Shown here: in pieces, positions 52,021 through 61,385 of the stretch | Layout of the letters: every line of letters starts with the position of its first letter | Numbering within the stretch: position 1 is the first letter of the stretch | Source of the DNA: Anaeromyxobacter soli | GTDB taxonomy: Bacteria; Myxococcota; Myxococcia; Myxococcales; Anaeromyxobacteraceae | Length of the DNA stretch: 64,000 bases | Direction of reading: 5' to 3' | NCBI RefSeq assembly: GCF_022808855.1 | Contig: NZ_JAKZLF010000020.1 | Location: 1 to 64,000 of the forward strand | The notes under the pieces: model-generated | What the model was told of the DNA's origin: nothing | What the model saw: the letters and a program-made list of their open reading frames with translations, nothing else | The model's database searches: none | Translations under genes and position numbers: made by a program

Positions 52021-53037
52021 CTACACCGCCTGCATGAGCAGGTAGGCGAGCGCGTCGAGCGGGAGGACCTCGTCCGTGAGGCCTCCCAGCACGGCCTCGC
52101 CGTTCATGCCGAAGATGACCGAGGACTCCTTGTCCTGGGCGACCACGGTGCCGCCCGCGGCGTGGAGGGTCGCGAGGCCCTTCACGCCGTCGTGGCCCAT
52201 GCCGGTGAGGATGAGCCCGAGCGCGGCGGGGCCGAACGAGCGCGCCACCGACTCGAACAGGTAGGTCCCGGAGGGCTTGAAGCCCTCGATCGGCGGCGCG
52301 TCGGAGAGCTCGATCCGGTCGCCCTTCACCCCGAGGTGGCGTCGATCCGGCGCGAGGTAGACCGTCCCGGGCGCGAGCGGCTCGCCGTCGTCGCCGACCT
52401 TCACGCGGAGCGGAGACGACTCGCCGAGCCACTTCGCGAGCCCCTCCGCGAAGCCCTCGGCGATGTGCTGCACGACGAGGAGCGGCGCGCGGAAGTCGGC
52501 CGGCAGCTCGGAGAGGATGCGCGACAGCGCGGGCGGACCGCCGGTCGACGCGGCGATGGCGACCACCCGCGCGCGCGTGCGCTGCGGGCGCGCCTCGGGC
52601 GCGGCCGCGCCGGGCCGCGGGGACTGGACGCGCGGCAGGAGGTTCACCCCGGCCATCGCGCGGGCCATGGTGAGGAGGTGCCGCGCCTGCGCGTCGAAGT
52701 CGGGATCGCCGGGCGCGGGGGGCTTCGGCACGACCGCGAGCGCGCCGGCCTTCATCGCGTTGAGCGCGAACCCGACGGAGTTCACGTCCTGCCCCGAGAC
52801 GACCACGATCGGCGTGGGGAGCTCGGTCATGATCCGGAGCGTCGCGTCGAAGCCGTTCATGACCGGCATCTCGATGTCCATCGTGACGAGGTCCGGCTTC
52901 AGCCGCCGGGTGAGCTCGACGGCCTCCTCGCCGTTCCGCGCCCGGCCGACGATCTCGAAGCCCGGCTCGAGCGCGAAGATCGCCTCGAGGAGCTTGAGCG
53001 ACGCCTCCATGTCGTCCGCCACCACCACCCGGATCAT
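52021..53037 (-). CDS. cheB: Chemotaxis-type protein-glutamate methylesterase CheB
   Basis: 338 residues. Receiver domain at 1-125 with phospho-acceptor Asp54 in LVTMDIEMPVMNG, then a linker and methylesterase domain. The catalytic Ser is in AIAASTGGPPAL, the His in VVQHIAEGFAEGLAKWL, and the Asp in LTGMGHDGVKGL. Removes methyl groups from the receptor encoded upstream. Last gene of the operon; the ATG overlaps the cheA stop (ATGA). It ends 6 bases after the rpsA terminator on the other strand. Confidence 0.96.
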   Translation of the reverse strand: MIRVVVADDMEASLKLLEAIFALEPGFEIVGRARNGEEAVELTRRLKPDLVTMDIEMPVMNGFDATLRIMTELPTPIVVVSGQDVNSVGFALNAMKAGALAVVPKPPAPGDPDFDAQARHLLTMARAMAGVNLLPRVQSPRPGAAAPEARPQRTRARVVAIAASTGGPPALSRILSELPADFRAPLLVVQHIAEGFAEGLAKWLGESSPLRVKVGDDGEPLAPGTVYLAPDRRHLGVKGDRIELSDAPPIEGFKPSGTYLFESVARSFGPAALGLILTGMGHDGVKGLATLHAAGGTVVAQDKESSVIFGMNGEAVLGGLTDEVLPLDALAYLLMQAV

Positions 53038-55370
53038 GGGACCTCCTCGAGCAGCTCCGAGAGCGTGTCCAGGAGCACGCGCTGGTCGAACGTCGACTTC
53101 ACGAGGTATGCGTCGGCGCCCGCCTCTAGGCCGCGCCGCCGGTCGGCGTCGCTCTCGAGGGCCGTCAGCAGCACGACCGGGACCCGGGCGAGCCGGGGGC
53201 TCTGCCGGATCGCCCGGGTCAGCTCGAAGCCGTTCATGCCGGGCATCTCCACGTCCGACACGACGACGTCGGCCACGTGCTGCCGGAGGAGCGACCAGGC
53301 CTGCTCTCCGTCGGCCGCCGTCGTCACGTCGTACCCGGAGGCCTCGAGGATGCTCCGCGCGAGGGCGCGAGTGGTGGCGGCGTCGTCCGCGAGGAGGACG
53401 CGGCGCCGCGCGGGCCCGGCCGCGCGGGCCGGCGCCGCCGCGAGCGCCGCGGCCGCGTGGGAGCGCTCCACGAGCTCCCGGCTCGCGAGGACCACGGCGA
53501 GCTCGCCACCCGGCAGCGCCGCGACCGCGCTCGCCAGGGGGAGCCCCGCGAGCCGCCCGCCGAGCGGCTCGAGCGACAGCTCTCGCTCCGCGAGCACCTC
53601 GTCGACCGCGAACGCGGCGCGCTGCCCGGCCACGCCCACCACCACGGCCATGCGCCGGTCCTCGGCGCGCCACGGCCCCGACGCGAGCCCCAGCGCGTGG
53701 GCGAGCGGCGCGATGGGCACCGGCTCGTCCGCGAGCAGCACGGTCCTCCCGCCGCTCGTCGCGAGGAGCTCGGGGCGCAGCCGGAGCACGCGCTCGACGT
53801 CCAGCGCCGGCACCGCGAAGCTCTGGCCGGCGTCGCGGGCGAGCAGCGCGCGCAGCCCGTAGAGCGTGGTGGGCACCGCGAGCTCGAAGCAGGTCCCCCG
53901 TCCGCGCGCCGACGTCACCGCGACCGAGCCGCGCATCGCGCGCACGGCGCTCGCGACGACGTCGAGGCCGACCCCGCGACCGGAGAGCTCCGTCACTGCG
54001 GTGGCGGTGGACAGCCCGGGCAGGAAGACGAGCTCGAGCGCCCGGCGGCGATCGGGGGGGACGGGCAGGCCGCGGCGGCGAGCCTCGTCGCGCAGCAGCT
54101 CCGGGTCCAGCCCCCGGCCGTCGTCGCGGACGCGCACGAACACCCGCTCGCCCTCGATGCGCGCGTCGACCTCGATGCGCCCGCGCTCCGGCTTCCCGCC
54201 GGCGCGCCGCTCCTCGGCGGGCTCGATGCCGTGGTCCACGGCGTTTCGCACGAGCTGGGCGAGCGGCTCGCGGAGCGCGTCGACCACCGAGCGGTCGAGC
54301 TCGAGCCCCTCTCCTCCGACCGCGAGCTCCACCTCGCGCCCGAGGGCGGCGGCTACGTCCCGCGCCGCGCGCTCGAGTCCGGCGGTCGCGTCCGCCCAGG
54401 GTCGGAGCCGCAGCGCGCGCACGTCGGAGGCGAGACGGCGCGTGCGCCGCTCGAGCGCGCGGGCCTCGACGGCGAGCTGGCCACGCAGCGCCGCGAGCCC
54501 GCGCTCGACCCGGCCGAGCTCGTCCTCGACGCCGAGGGCCGCGCGCGCCGCGGTGGCCTCCACGGCGGCGCGCCCGCGCTGGACGGCCGCCGCGCGCACC
54601 AGGATCGGCCGGACGGCGCGCAGGGCCCTGCGGAGCCTCCGCACCTCCCGGGCGAGCTCGTCCGCGCGCGTCGCGCGCGACTCGGCCTGGGTGGCGGAAT
54701 CGAGCAGCGCTCCGCCCGCGACCGCGATGGCGTCGAGTCGCTCGGGGGCGAGGCGCAGGGAGCCGGCCCGGCGCGGCCGAGCGGCGTCGGAGGGCGGGAG
54801 AGGCGCGGGAGCGGTCGTGGGTGGGGTGGAGGGCGGGGGCGACGGAGCCGGGGTCGAGGTCGCGGTCGGGGTCGAGGTCGCGGTCGGGGTCGGGGTCGGG
54901 GTCGCGGTCGGGGTCGGGGTCGGGGTCGAGGTCGGGGTCGCGATCGCGGCTGGGCTCGGCTCACCCTCCGTCCTCTCCCGCAGCAGCTCCCGCGCCCGGG
55001 CGAACGGGGCCTCCTCGATCTCCGTGAGCGGCGCCTCGGCGAGCCGCTTCTGGGCCTCGGCGAGCGCGTCCACCGCGGCGAGCAGCGCGGCAAAGTCCTC
55101 CGGCCCGAGCGGGCGCCCCTGGTCGCGCGCCGCGCCGAGCAGCGACTCCATCGCGTGGCAGGTCGCCTCGATCGGGCCCGCGCCGGCGGCGCGGGCGGAC
55201 CCCTTGAGCCCGTGCGCGGCGCGGAACACGTCGGCGAGGAGGGTGTCGCGCGGCGGCCCGGGCTCCGCCTTCTCCAGCGCGACGAGCCCCTCCTCGAGGA
55301 CGGGGACCTGCTCCGCGAGGTCGGTCGCGAGCGCGCCGCGCAACGACTCGAGCAGGGCGTCGCGGTCCAT
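53034..55370 (-). CDS. cheA: Hybrid CheA histidine kinase with C-terminal receiver (WspE-like)
   Basis: 778 residues. Hpt (P1) domain with His53 in FRAAHGLKGSARAAG. A Pro/Thr repeat linker at about 140-175 is encoded by the GGTCGN array. A helical dimerisation segment follows, then HATPase with LVRNAVDHGIEPAEER, DDGRGLDPELL and LSGRGVGLDVVASAV. A CheW-like P5 domain comes next, and a receiver from about residue 655 has Asp in VVVSDVEMPGMNG. No P2 domain for CheY/CheB is obvious. It phosphorylates its own receiver and CheB. Lies three bases before the mcp stop and overlaps cheB. Confidence 0.95.
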   Translation of the reverse strand: MDRDALLESLRGALATDLAEQVPVLEEGLVALEKAEPGPPRDTLLADVFRAAHGLKGSARAAGAGPIEATCHAMESLLGAARDQGRPLGPEDFAALLAAVDALAEAQKRLAEAPLTEIEEAPFARARELLRERTEGEPSPAAIATPTSTPTPTPTATPTPTPTATSTPTATSTPAPSPPPSTPPTTAPAPLPPSDAARPRRAGSLRLAPERLDAIAVAGGALLDSATQAESRATRADELAREVRRLRRALRAVRPILVRAAAVQRGRAAVEATAARAALGVEDELGRVERGLAALRGQLAVEARALERRTRRLASDVRALRLRPWADATAGLERAARDVAAALGREVELAVGGEGLELDRSVVDALREPLAQLVRNAVDHGIEPAEERRAGGKPERGRIEVDARIEGERVFVRVRDDGRGLDPELLRDEARRRGLPVPPDRRRALELVFLPGLSTATAVTELSGRGVGLDVVASAVRAMRGSVAVTSARGRGTCFELAVPTTLYGLRALLARDAGQSFAVPALDVERVLRLRPELLATSGGRTVLLADEPVPIAPLAHALGLASGPWRAEDRRMAVVVGVAGQRAAFAVDEVLAERELSLEPLGGRLAGLPLASAVAALPGGELAVVLASRELVERSHAAAALAAAPARAAGPARRRVLLADDAATTRALARSILEASGYDVTTAADGEQAWSLLRQHVADVVVSDVEMPGMNGFELTRAIRQSPRLARVPVVLLTALESDADRRRGLEAGADAYLVKSTFDQRVLLDTLSELLEEVP
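54852..54947. repeat. GGTCGN hexamer array inside cheA
   Basis: Fifteen consecutive GGTCGN units (54852-54941) plus a variant GATCGC. On the coding strand they give PT, ST and AT dipeptides in the linker after the Hpt domain. The frame is preserved whatever the copy number, since the unit is six bases. Confidence 0.9.
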
Positions 55371-55373
55371 GCG

Positions 55374-57008
55374 TCACCGCGACGTGGTGACGAGGAGCTG
55401 GCGGAGCCGCTCGCCGAGCGCGGTGAGATCGCGGACGGCGAGCTCCGACTGCTTCGTCGACGTGACGTACTGGCTCGCGACGTTGCTGATGTCGCGGACC
55501 GCCTGCGTGATCTGGCCGATCCCGGTCGCCTGCTGCGCGGTCGAGTCCGCGATCTCCTGGACCGCCCCCGAGAGCCGCGCGCCGAGCTCGGCGAGATCGC
55601 GGATCACGGCGCCCGCGTGCTGCGCGGCCCGCACCGCCGCCTCGAGGCTGCGCGTGCTCTCCTCGGTGGAGAGCACGGAGCGGTTCGCGCGCTTCTGCAC
55701 GTCCCCGAGCACCTGGCGCGCCTCCGCGGTCGCCCGCCGCGACTGCTCGGCGAGCGACTTCACCTCGGCGGCCACCACCGAGAACCCCTTGCCGTGCTCG
55801 CCCGCGCGCGTCGCCTCGATCGCCGCATTCAGCGCGAGCACGTTCGTCTGCTCCGCCAGGTCGTCGATGAGGCCGGTGATGTCGCCGACCGCGTTGGCCT
55901 GCTCCGCCAGCTCCAGGATGCTCCGCGCCACGCCGTCGGCCTGCTCCTTCGCGCGGCCGATCACGTCCACGGCCTCGTCCACCGCGCCGTGGCCCGTGCG
56001 AGACAGCTCGTCGGAGTGGCGCGCGATGTCGGCGGCCTCGCGGGCGCGGTCGGCCGCCCGCTCCGAGGAGCGCGCGACCTCGTCGAGGGAGGTCATCGTC
56101 TCCGAGACCGCCGCGAGCTGCTGCTGCGCGCCGGAGGTCTGCTGCGCCGTGCTGGAGAGGATCTCGTTCGCCGCGGTGGCGAGCCGCGCGGCGGTCTCGC
56201 CGACCGCGCGGAACATCTCCTCGAGCTTCGCGCGCGCGTCGCGCTCCAGCGCGAAGTTGCGGCGCAGCTTCTGGGTCATGTCCTCGAAGGCCCGGCCGAG
56301 GAGCGAGAGCTCGTCGCCGCCCCCCACCGCGATCGCCACGCCTTCCTCGCCCGCCGCCACGCGCTGCGCCGCGGAGGAGAGCGTCGCGATGCGCTGCGCC
56401 ACCCTCCGCGCCGCGAGCACGGTGGCGGCGACCCCGGCGAGGAGGAGCGCGAAGAGGAGGAACGCCCAGCGCTGGCGCGCCTCGACCGAGCCCGCGAGCT
56501 GCCCCTGCGCCGAGCGCATCCAGCGCTCGAGCTCGGAGGCGGCGTCGAGCGTCCTCCGATCCAGCGCGTCGAGCTCGCCGGGTGCGGCGGGGCCTCCCGA
56601 GGCGAGCCGCAGGAGGATGGGCCGGACCCCCTCGCGCCAGGCCCGCTCGGGCGCGTCGAGCGCGGCGAGCAGCCCGGGGTCGTCGAGGGCGTCCACCCCG
56701 GCGGCGCGGTCCCCGCGGCGGAGCGCCTCGAACCACCTGTCCAGCGCCTGGACGCGCTCCTCGATGCGGGAGCGCAGCGCGGGGGCGTCCTCGGCGCGCG
56801 CCGCGGCGCGGAGGTGGGCGAGGGCCACGAGCTGCGCGTAGTGCACCGTGCCGTTCGACATCTCGTGCAGGAGCGCGCCGTCGGACCCGACGCGCCGGAC
56901 GATCTGGACGCTGCTCCACAGGGCGAACGCGGCGAGGAGGAAGAGCACGAGGCCGAGGCCCGACAGCCGGAACGTGAGCGAGCGGTGGAAGGGCAGGTCG
57001 CGCGTCAC
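55374..57008 (-). CDS. Methyl-accepting chemotaxis protein (WspA-like)
   Basis: 544 residues. TM1 at about 15-33 ([17 protein letters not shown]), a helical periplasmic domain of about 135 residues with no Cache motif, and TM2 at about 171-190 ([20 protein letters not shown]). HAMP and a long coiled-coil signalling domain follow, with hairpin tip [19 protein letters not shown]. No C-terminal NWETF-type pentapeptide for CheR/CheB tethering. GTG at 57008 overlaps the cheW stop (GTGA); the frame is open upstream but is the wrong frame there. Confidence 0.94.
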   Translation of the reverse strand: MTRDLPFHRSLTFRLSGLGLVLFLLAAFALWSSVQIVRRVGSDGALLHEMSNGTVHYAQLVALAHLRAAARAEDAPALRSRIEERVQALDRWFEALRRGDRAAGVDALDDPGLLAALDAPERAWREGVRPILLRLASGGPAAPGELDALDRRTLDAASELERWMRSAQGQLAGSVEARQRWAFLLFALLLAGVAATVLAARRVAQRIATLSSAAQRVAAGEEGVAIAVGGGDELSLLGRAFEDMTQKLRRNFALERDARAKLEEMFRAVGETAARLATAANEILSSTAQQTSGAQQQLAAVSETMTSLDEVARSSERAADRAREAADIARHSDELSRTGHGAVDEAVDVIGRAKEQADGVARSILELAEQANAVGDITGLIDDLAEQTNVLALNAAIEATRAGEHGKGFSVVAAEVKSLAEQSRRATAEARQVLGDVQKRANRSVLSTEESTRSLEAAVRAAQHAGAVIRDLAELGARLSGAVQEIADSTAQQATGIGQITQAVRDISNVASQYVTSTKQSELAVRDLTALGERLRQLLVTTSR

Positions 57009-57523
57009 GGGCCGTCGCCTCCGGGGCCCGGCGGCGCGTCGCCGAGGAGCGCGGCGCCGTCGAGGACCACCCGCGCCGCTCCCGTCGTGCCGAGCAGCGG
57101 CGGCGCCGCCTCGTGCAGCTCCGCGCGCGCGATGCGCAGGAGGTCGATCGCGTCCGCGGCGAGCGCGAGCTCCGGCGCGCGCCGGCCGAGCACGATCGCC
57201 CAGCGCCGGGGCGCCGCGGCGGCGCCGCCGCCGAGGAGCGCGGGGGCGTCCACGAGCGGGCAGGGACGCCCGTCCACGGACATGACGCCGACGACGTCGG
57301 CGGCCGCCCCCGGCACTCGCGCCACCGCGCCGACGCGCTCGACGCGCAGCACCGCGCCGAGGGTCACGGCGTAGCGCTCGGGCCCTGCCTCGAACGCCAC
57401 CACGTCGAGCCGCTCCCCTTCGGCCAGGGGAGGGGCAGGCGGCACCGCGAGGGCGCGGGCGCGCTCCGCGAGCACGCCGGCCGCGCGCCGCTCCTCGCCC
57501 TCCTCGGTTCGGTCCCGGGGCAC
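57005..57523 (-). CDS. cheW: CheW-like adaptor, second in operon (WspD-like)
   Basis: 172 residues. A 35-residue charged N-terminal extension precedes a CheW domain: [58 protein letters not shown]. Links the receptor tip to the CheA P5 domain. Its stop overlaps the mcp start. Less conserved than the first CheW of the operon (59384-58956). Confidence 0.85.
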   Translation of the reverse strand: MPRDRTEEGEERRAAGVLAERARALAVPPAPPLAEGERLDVVAFEAGPERYAVTLGAVLRVERVGAVARVPGAAADVVGVMSVDGRPCPLVDAPALLGGGAAAAPRRWAIVLGRRAPELALAADAIDLLRIARAELHEAAPPLLGTTGAARVVLDGAALLGDAPPGPGGDGP

Positions 57524-57561
57524 GTGTCGACTCGCCTCCTCCCTCCACGTTCAACGTAGCG

Positions 57562-58959
57562 TCAGGGGAGCGGGGGGCCATCCCCCACGAGGCGCGACAG
57601 GTGGAACCGCGCCGCCTCGCGCAGCGCACCGGCGGTCATCCCATGCGACAGCGCCAGGGGCGTCCCGGGCGGCACCCGCGCCGCGAGCGCCGCCGCCGTC
57701 CGGAACGCACCGGCGGCGCCGCGGAGGTCGCCGCGGCGGAGGCGCAGGAGCGCGGTGAAGAAGTGGACGAACGGCTGCCCGCGGGCGAGGTACCGCGCGC
57801 GCCGGCACGCTTCCTCGGCGTCCTCGAGGCGGCCGAGCTCGGTCAGCACGACGGAGCGCTCGAAGTGCGCGTCCGGATCGAGCGGCCGCCGGCGGACGGC
57901 GTCGTCGACCGCGGCGAGCGCCTCCGGCAGGCGCGCGGCGTCGACGAGCAGGTGCGCGGCGGCGAGGTCGGGATCGGCGGGGAGCACCGCGGGTGGGAGG
58001 CCGGGCTCGGGCGGGGGCCGGCGAGGGCGCTCCGCGGCGGCCGTCCTCGCCGCGCGGGTCGGGGCCGTCCGGATCGCGCGGGCGGCGACCTCCGCGGGCG
58101 CCGCGCGGCGGCCCGCGGCGCGGAGGGCGGCCCGCGCGGTCGGGCGCTGGTACGCGACGCTGAACGGACCCGCTCGCACCGTGAACGGAGCGTGCGCCGC
58201 GAGCGGCGGGTCGGCGGCGCCCGTGAGCAGCCAGCCGCCCGGCGCGAGGGTCGCGAAGAGGCGCGTCGCGATCTCCGGCACGAGCGCGGGATCGAGGTAG
58301 ATGAGCACGTTCCGGCACAGGACCAGGTCGAGGTCCGCGAGCCCGCGCGCCCGCGACGGGTACTCGCCGCGCGCGAGGTTCAGGGGGAAGAACCGGACCC
58401 GCGCCGCGATCTCCCGCGGGAGCACGAACCGACCGTCGATCTCCCGCAGGTGTCGGCGCGCCCGGGCGTCCGCGGCCCCGCGCAGCGACCAGAGGGAGTA
58501 CTCGCCTCGCCGCGCGCGCGCGAGCGCGGACTCGTTCAGGTCGGTTCCGACGAGGTGGACGCCGTGCCGCACGCCGCGATCGTGCAGCGCGATCGCGAGC
58601 GAGTACGGCTCCTCGCCCGTCGAGCACCCCGCGCTCCACGCCCGGAACGCCTCGGGGCCGCCCGCCCTGCGGGCGAGCCCCTCCGGAACGATCACCTGCT
58701 CGATGAGCGCCCACTGCGCCGGCTCGCGGAAGAACCAGGTCTCCCCCACCGTGAGCTCCTCGATGAACGGCTCGAGCGGCCGCGAGCCGTCGACCACGCT
58801 CCGCGCGAACGCCTCGCCGTCGGGCAAGCCGGCGGCGTGCGCCTCGCGCACGAGCGCCGCCGCGAGGAGCGTCGCCCGCACTCCGGTGAGGTCGAGGCCC
58901 GCGCGCTCCCGGACGAGGGCGCGCAGGCGATCCGACGCCGCGGGCGGGGAGGGGCTCAT
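57562..58959 (-). CDS. cheR: CheR methyltransferase with C-terminal TPR domain (WspC-like)
   Basis: 465 residues. Residues about 1-275 are a SAM-dependent CheR: helical N domain, [16 protein letters not shown], the SAM motif [38 protein letters not shown] and [14 protein letters not shown] Pro/Ala-rich linker leads to TPRs at about 345-440 ([20 protein letters not shown]). This CheR-TPR fusion is the form in Wsp systems. The ATG at 58959 overlaps the stop of the first cheW; 38 bases separate it from the second cheW. Confidence 0.94.
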   Translation of the reverse strand: MSPSPPAASDRLRALVRERAGLDLTGVRATLLAAALVREAHAAGLPDGEAFARSVVDGSRPLEPFIEELTVGETWFFREPAQWALIEQVIVPEGLARRAGGPEAFRAWSAGCSTGEEPYSLAIALHDRGVRHGVHLVGTDLNESALARARRGEYSLWSLRGAADARARRHLREIDGRFVLPREIAARVRFFPLNLARGEYPSRARGLADLDLVLCRNVLIYLDPALVPEIATRLFATLAPGGWLLTGAADPPLAAHAPFTVRAGPFSVAYQRPTARAALRAAGRRAAPAEVAARAIRTAPTRAARTAAAERPRRPPPEPGLPPAVLPADPDLAAAHLLVDAARLPEALAAVDDAVRRRPLDPDAHFERSVVLTELGRLEDAEEACRRARYLARGQPFVHFFTALLRLRRGDLRGAAGAFRTAAALAARVPPGTPLALSHGMTAGALREAARFHLSRLVGDGPPLP

Positions 58960-59384
58960 CGCGCCGCCGGCTCGACCCCGCGGAGCCACTCCTCGAGCGC
59001 CTGGATCACGACCGTGCCCTGCGGGAGCCGCACCAGGCCGGCGGCGAGCGGGTCGGGCGCGATCCACTCGGGGTAGGGCGAGACCGCCGCGTCCGGCACC
59101 TCGCGGATCTCGAGCACCCGCTCGACCTCGAGCGCCACGCGGCGGCCGGCGATCTCGACCACGAGCAGCTGATCCTCCGCGCGCGGGGGCCGGACCTGCG
59201 CGCCGAGCCGCGCCGCCACGTCCACCACGGGTACGAGCATGCCGTGCACGTCGAGCACGCCCCGCACGTGCGGCGGGGCGCCCGGGACCGGCGTGGGCGC
59301 GGCCATTCGGAGCACCTGCAGCGCGCAGGTCGCGGGCAGTGCGAAGGTTTGGGAGGCTGCGGTGAACAGGACGAAGGACGCCAT
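58956..59384 (-). CDS. cheW: CheW-like adaptor, first in operon (WspB-like)
   Basis: 142 residues, one CheW domain: FVLFTAASQTFALPATCALQ, PHVRGVLDVHGMLVPVVDVA, QLLVVEIAGRRVALEVERVL, and a conserved end QALEEWLRG. First gene of the six-gene minus-strand operon, so the promoter should lie in 59385-59539. I see no convincing hexamers there. The frame extends upstream to 59444, but MASFVLF is the natural start. Confidence 0.9.
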   Translation of the reverse strand: MASFVLFTAASQTFALPATCALQVLRMAAPTPVPGAPPHVRGVLDVHGMLVPVVDVAARLGAQVRPPRAEDQLLVVEIAGRRVALEVERVLEIREVPDAAVSPYPEWIAPDPLAAGLVRLPQGTVVIQALEEWLRGVEPAAR

Positions 59385-59539
59385 GAGCTTATGAGCTGCC
59401 CGAGGATCCGCTGCCCGCCCGCGCGCGCGGGACGTCTCCCCCAAGGTGCGCTCGCCCGCGCCCGCCGCCCAGCCGACGGCCGCGCTCGGGGCGACCCCGG
59501 AGCGAGCGCCCGCAGGGCGGGGGAGGAGGCGGCGCGCCG

Positions 59540-61330
59540 ATGACCCTCTCCATCGGGATCGTCCTCGCCGTCCTCGCCGTCGCCGTGGTGCTGTTCGCGC
59601 TCGAGCGCATCCCGCTCGAGGTGAGCGCCCTCACGGTCGTGGCCCTCCTCGCCGTGACCCGCGTCCTCACGCCGGAGCAGGCCTTCGCGGGGTTCGCGAA
59701 CGAGACCGTCATCCTCATCTTCACGCTCCTCTCGATGACGCAGGGGCTGGTCTCGACGGGGGTCGTGCAGGCCATCGGGCAGCGCATGTCGGGCGCGGGC
59801 CGCTTCGGGCCGACGGTGTTCGTGGGCGCGATGATGGTCGTCGTGGCCGCGCTCTCGTCGCTCGTCTCGAACACCGTCACCACCGCGGCGTTCCTGCCCG
59901 TCGTCATCGGCGCGGCCGACCGGGCGAAGCTCGCGCGGAGCCGCGTGCTCATGCCGCTCGCCTACGCCTCCATGCTGGGCGGCACGATCTTCCTCATCGG
60001 CACGTCCACGAACCTCGTGGTGAGCGCCATGATGGCGAGGACGGGCCTCGGGGCCATCGGGTTCACCGAGCTCGCGCCGGTGGGCCTGCCGCTCGCGGTC
60101 GTCGGGATCGCCCTCGTGCTCCTCCTCGCGCCCTTCCTGCTGCCCGAGCGCAGCGGGGAGGAGGACGAGGCGATGCCGGCGCGCGAGTACCTCGCCGAGG
60201 TGGCGGTCGTGGCGGGCTCGCCCTTCGCGGGGAGGCGGCTCGAGGAGCTCACGCACGGGCTCGGGTTCAGGGTGCTCGCGGTCACGCGCGGCGGCGCGGC
60301 GCTCGAGGCATCCCCGGAGCTCGTCCTCGCCGAGGGCGACGCGCTCCTGCTCGAGGAGGATCGGCTCGACCTCCTGCGCGTGAAGGACCTGCGAGGCCTG
60401 GAGATGCGCGCCGAGGCGAAGGCGCGGGCGGGCGAGGGCGAGGACGTCGTGCTCATGGAGGCGGCGGTGCCGGTCGGCTCGAGCCTCGTCGGCCGCTCGC
60501 TCAAGGAGGCGTTCTTCGCCGAGCACTTCGGCCTCGTCGCGCTCGCGATCGCGCGGCGTCCCGCGATCCAGCGGCTCACCCGCGTGCAGCTCCTGCACGG
60601 GCTCTTCGGCGCGCACTCGCTGTCGACGCTGCCGCTCGCGGCGGGCGACGTGCTCCTCGTGCGCGGCCCGCGCCCGCGCGTCCGCGCGCTCGCGGACGGG
60701 ACCACGCTCACGCTGCTCGGCAGCGTCGAGTACCAGCCGGTGCGCTACCGCAAGGCGCTGTTCGCCGTGGCGATCTTCGTCGCCGTCCTCGCGGTCGGCC
60801 TCCTGAAGCTCGTCCCGCTCTCGGTGGCCGGGCTGTGCGGCATGCTCCTCATGATCGCCACGCGCTGCGTGGACGCGCGCATGGCGTTCCGGGTCGACTG
60901 GCGGGTGGTGCTCCTCATCGGCGCGATGATGGCGCTCGGGACCGCCATGGAGGTGAGCGGCGCAGGGCGCTGGCTCGGCTCGCTCCTCGTCCCCCTCGCC
61001 GGCCACGTGGGCGCGCGCGGCGTGCTCGTGGCGCTCATGATCTTCACCATCGTGCTCTCCGCGCCCATGTCGAACCAGGCCGCGGCCCTGGTGCTGCTGC
61101 CGGTCGCGACCGGGGTCGCCGCGCAGCTCGGCCTCGCGCCGCGGCCGTTCGCGATCGGGATCTGCCTCGCGGCCTCGTTCTCCTTCATCACGCCGCTCGA
61201 GCCGTCCTGCGTGCTCGTGTACGGACCGGGGAGGTACCGCTTCCTGGACTTCGTGCGGATGGGCGCGCCGCTCACCGCCGCGCTCCTCGTCCTGCTCGCG
61301 ATCCTCGTGCCGGTGGTCTGGAGGTTCTGA
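59540..61330 (+). CDS. SLC13-type permease with two central TrkA-C domains
   Basis: 596 residues. An N-terminal block of membrane helices includes MTLSIGIVLAVLAVAVVLFA and the loop SLVSNTVTTAAFLPVV. Two TrkA-C (RCK-C) domains cover about residues 205-375 (EVAVVAGSPFAGRRLEEL and AVPVGSSLVGRSLKEAFF). The second membrane block ends in a SAPMSNQAAALVLLPVA hairpin. This layout is that of the DASS/CitMHS-like permeases with RCK-C domains, which move anions such as sulfate or dicarboxylates. Substrate unknown. GGAGGAGG is placed well before the ATG. Divergent from the che operon. Confidence 0.9.
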   Translation: MTLSIGIVLAVLAVAVVLFALERIPLEVSALTVVALLAVTRVLTPEQAFAGFANETVILIFTLLSMTQGLVSTGVVQAIGQRMSGAGRFGPTVFVGAMMVVVAALSSLVSNTVTTAAFLPVVIGAADRAKLARSRVLMPLAYASMLGGTIFLIGTSTNLVVSAMMARTGLGAIGFTELAPVGLPLAVVGIALVLLLAPFLLPERSGEEDEAMPAREYLAEVAVVAGSPFAGRRLEELTHGLGFRVLAVTRGGAALEASPELVLAEGDALLLEEDRLDLLRVKDLRGLEMRAEAKARAGEGEDVVLMEAAVPVGSSLVGRSLKEAFFAEHFGLVALAIARRPAIQRLTRVQLLHGLFGAHSLSTLPLAAGDVLLVRGPRPRVRALADGTTLTLLGSVEYQPVRYRKALFAVAIFVAVLAVGLLKLVPLSVAGLCGMLLMIATRCVDARMAFRVDWRVVLLIGAMMALGTAMEVSGAGRWLGSLLVPLAGHVGARGVLVALMIFTIVLSAPMSNQAAALVLLPVATGVAAQLGLAPRPFAIGICLAASFSFITPLEPSCVLVYGPGRYRFLDFVRMGAPLTAALLVLLAILVPVVWRF

Positions 61331-61348
61331 TTGGGCCCGCGCGATCTG

Positions 61349-61377
61349 TTGCGGCGCCGCGGTCCGCATGCTTACCT
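61349..61377 (+). promoter_or_regulatory. Promoter of sppA, leaderless type
   Basis: TTGCGG at 61349-61354, a 17-base spacer, TTACCT at 61372-61377, then eight bases to the ATG at 61386, with no Shine-Dalgarno sequence. Confidence 0.5.
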
Positions 61378-61385
61378 GACCGACC

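Noticed and set aside
54852-54947. Direct repeats as a CRISPR array
   Set aside because: Units are six bases with no spacers and encode a linker in cheA.
59385-59539. Promoter of the minus-strand chemosensory operon
   Set aside because: The closest match, CATAAG on the minus strand, is only three bases from the ATG and lacks a -35; not annotated.
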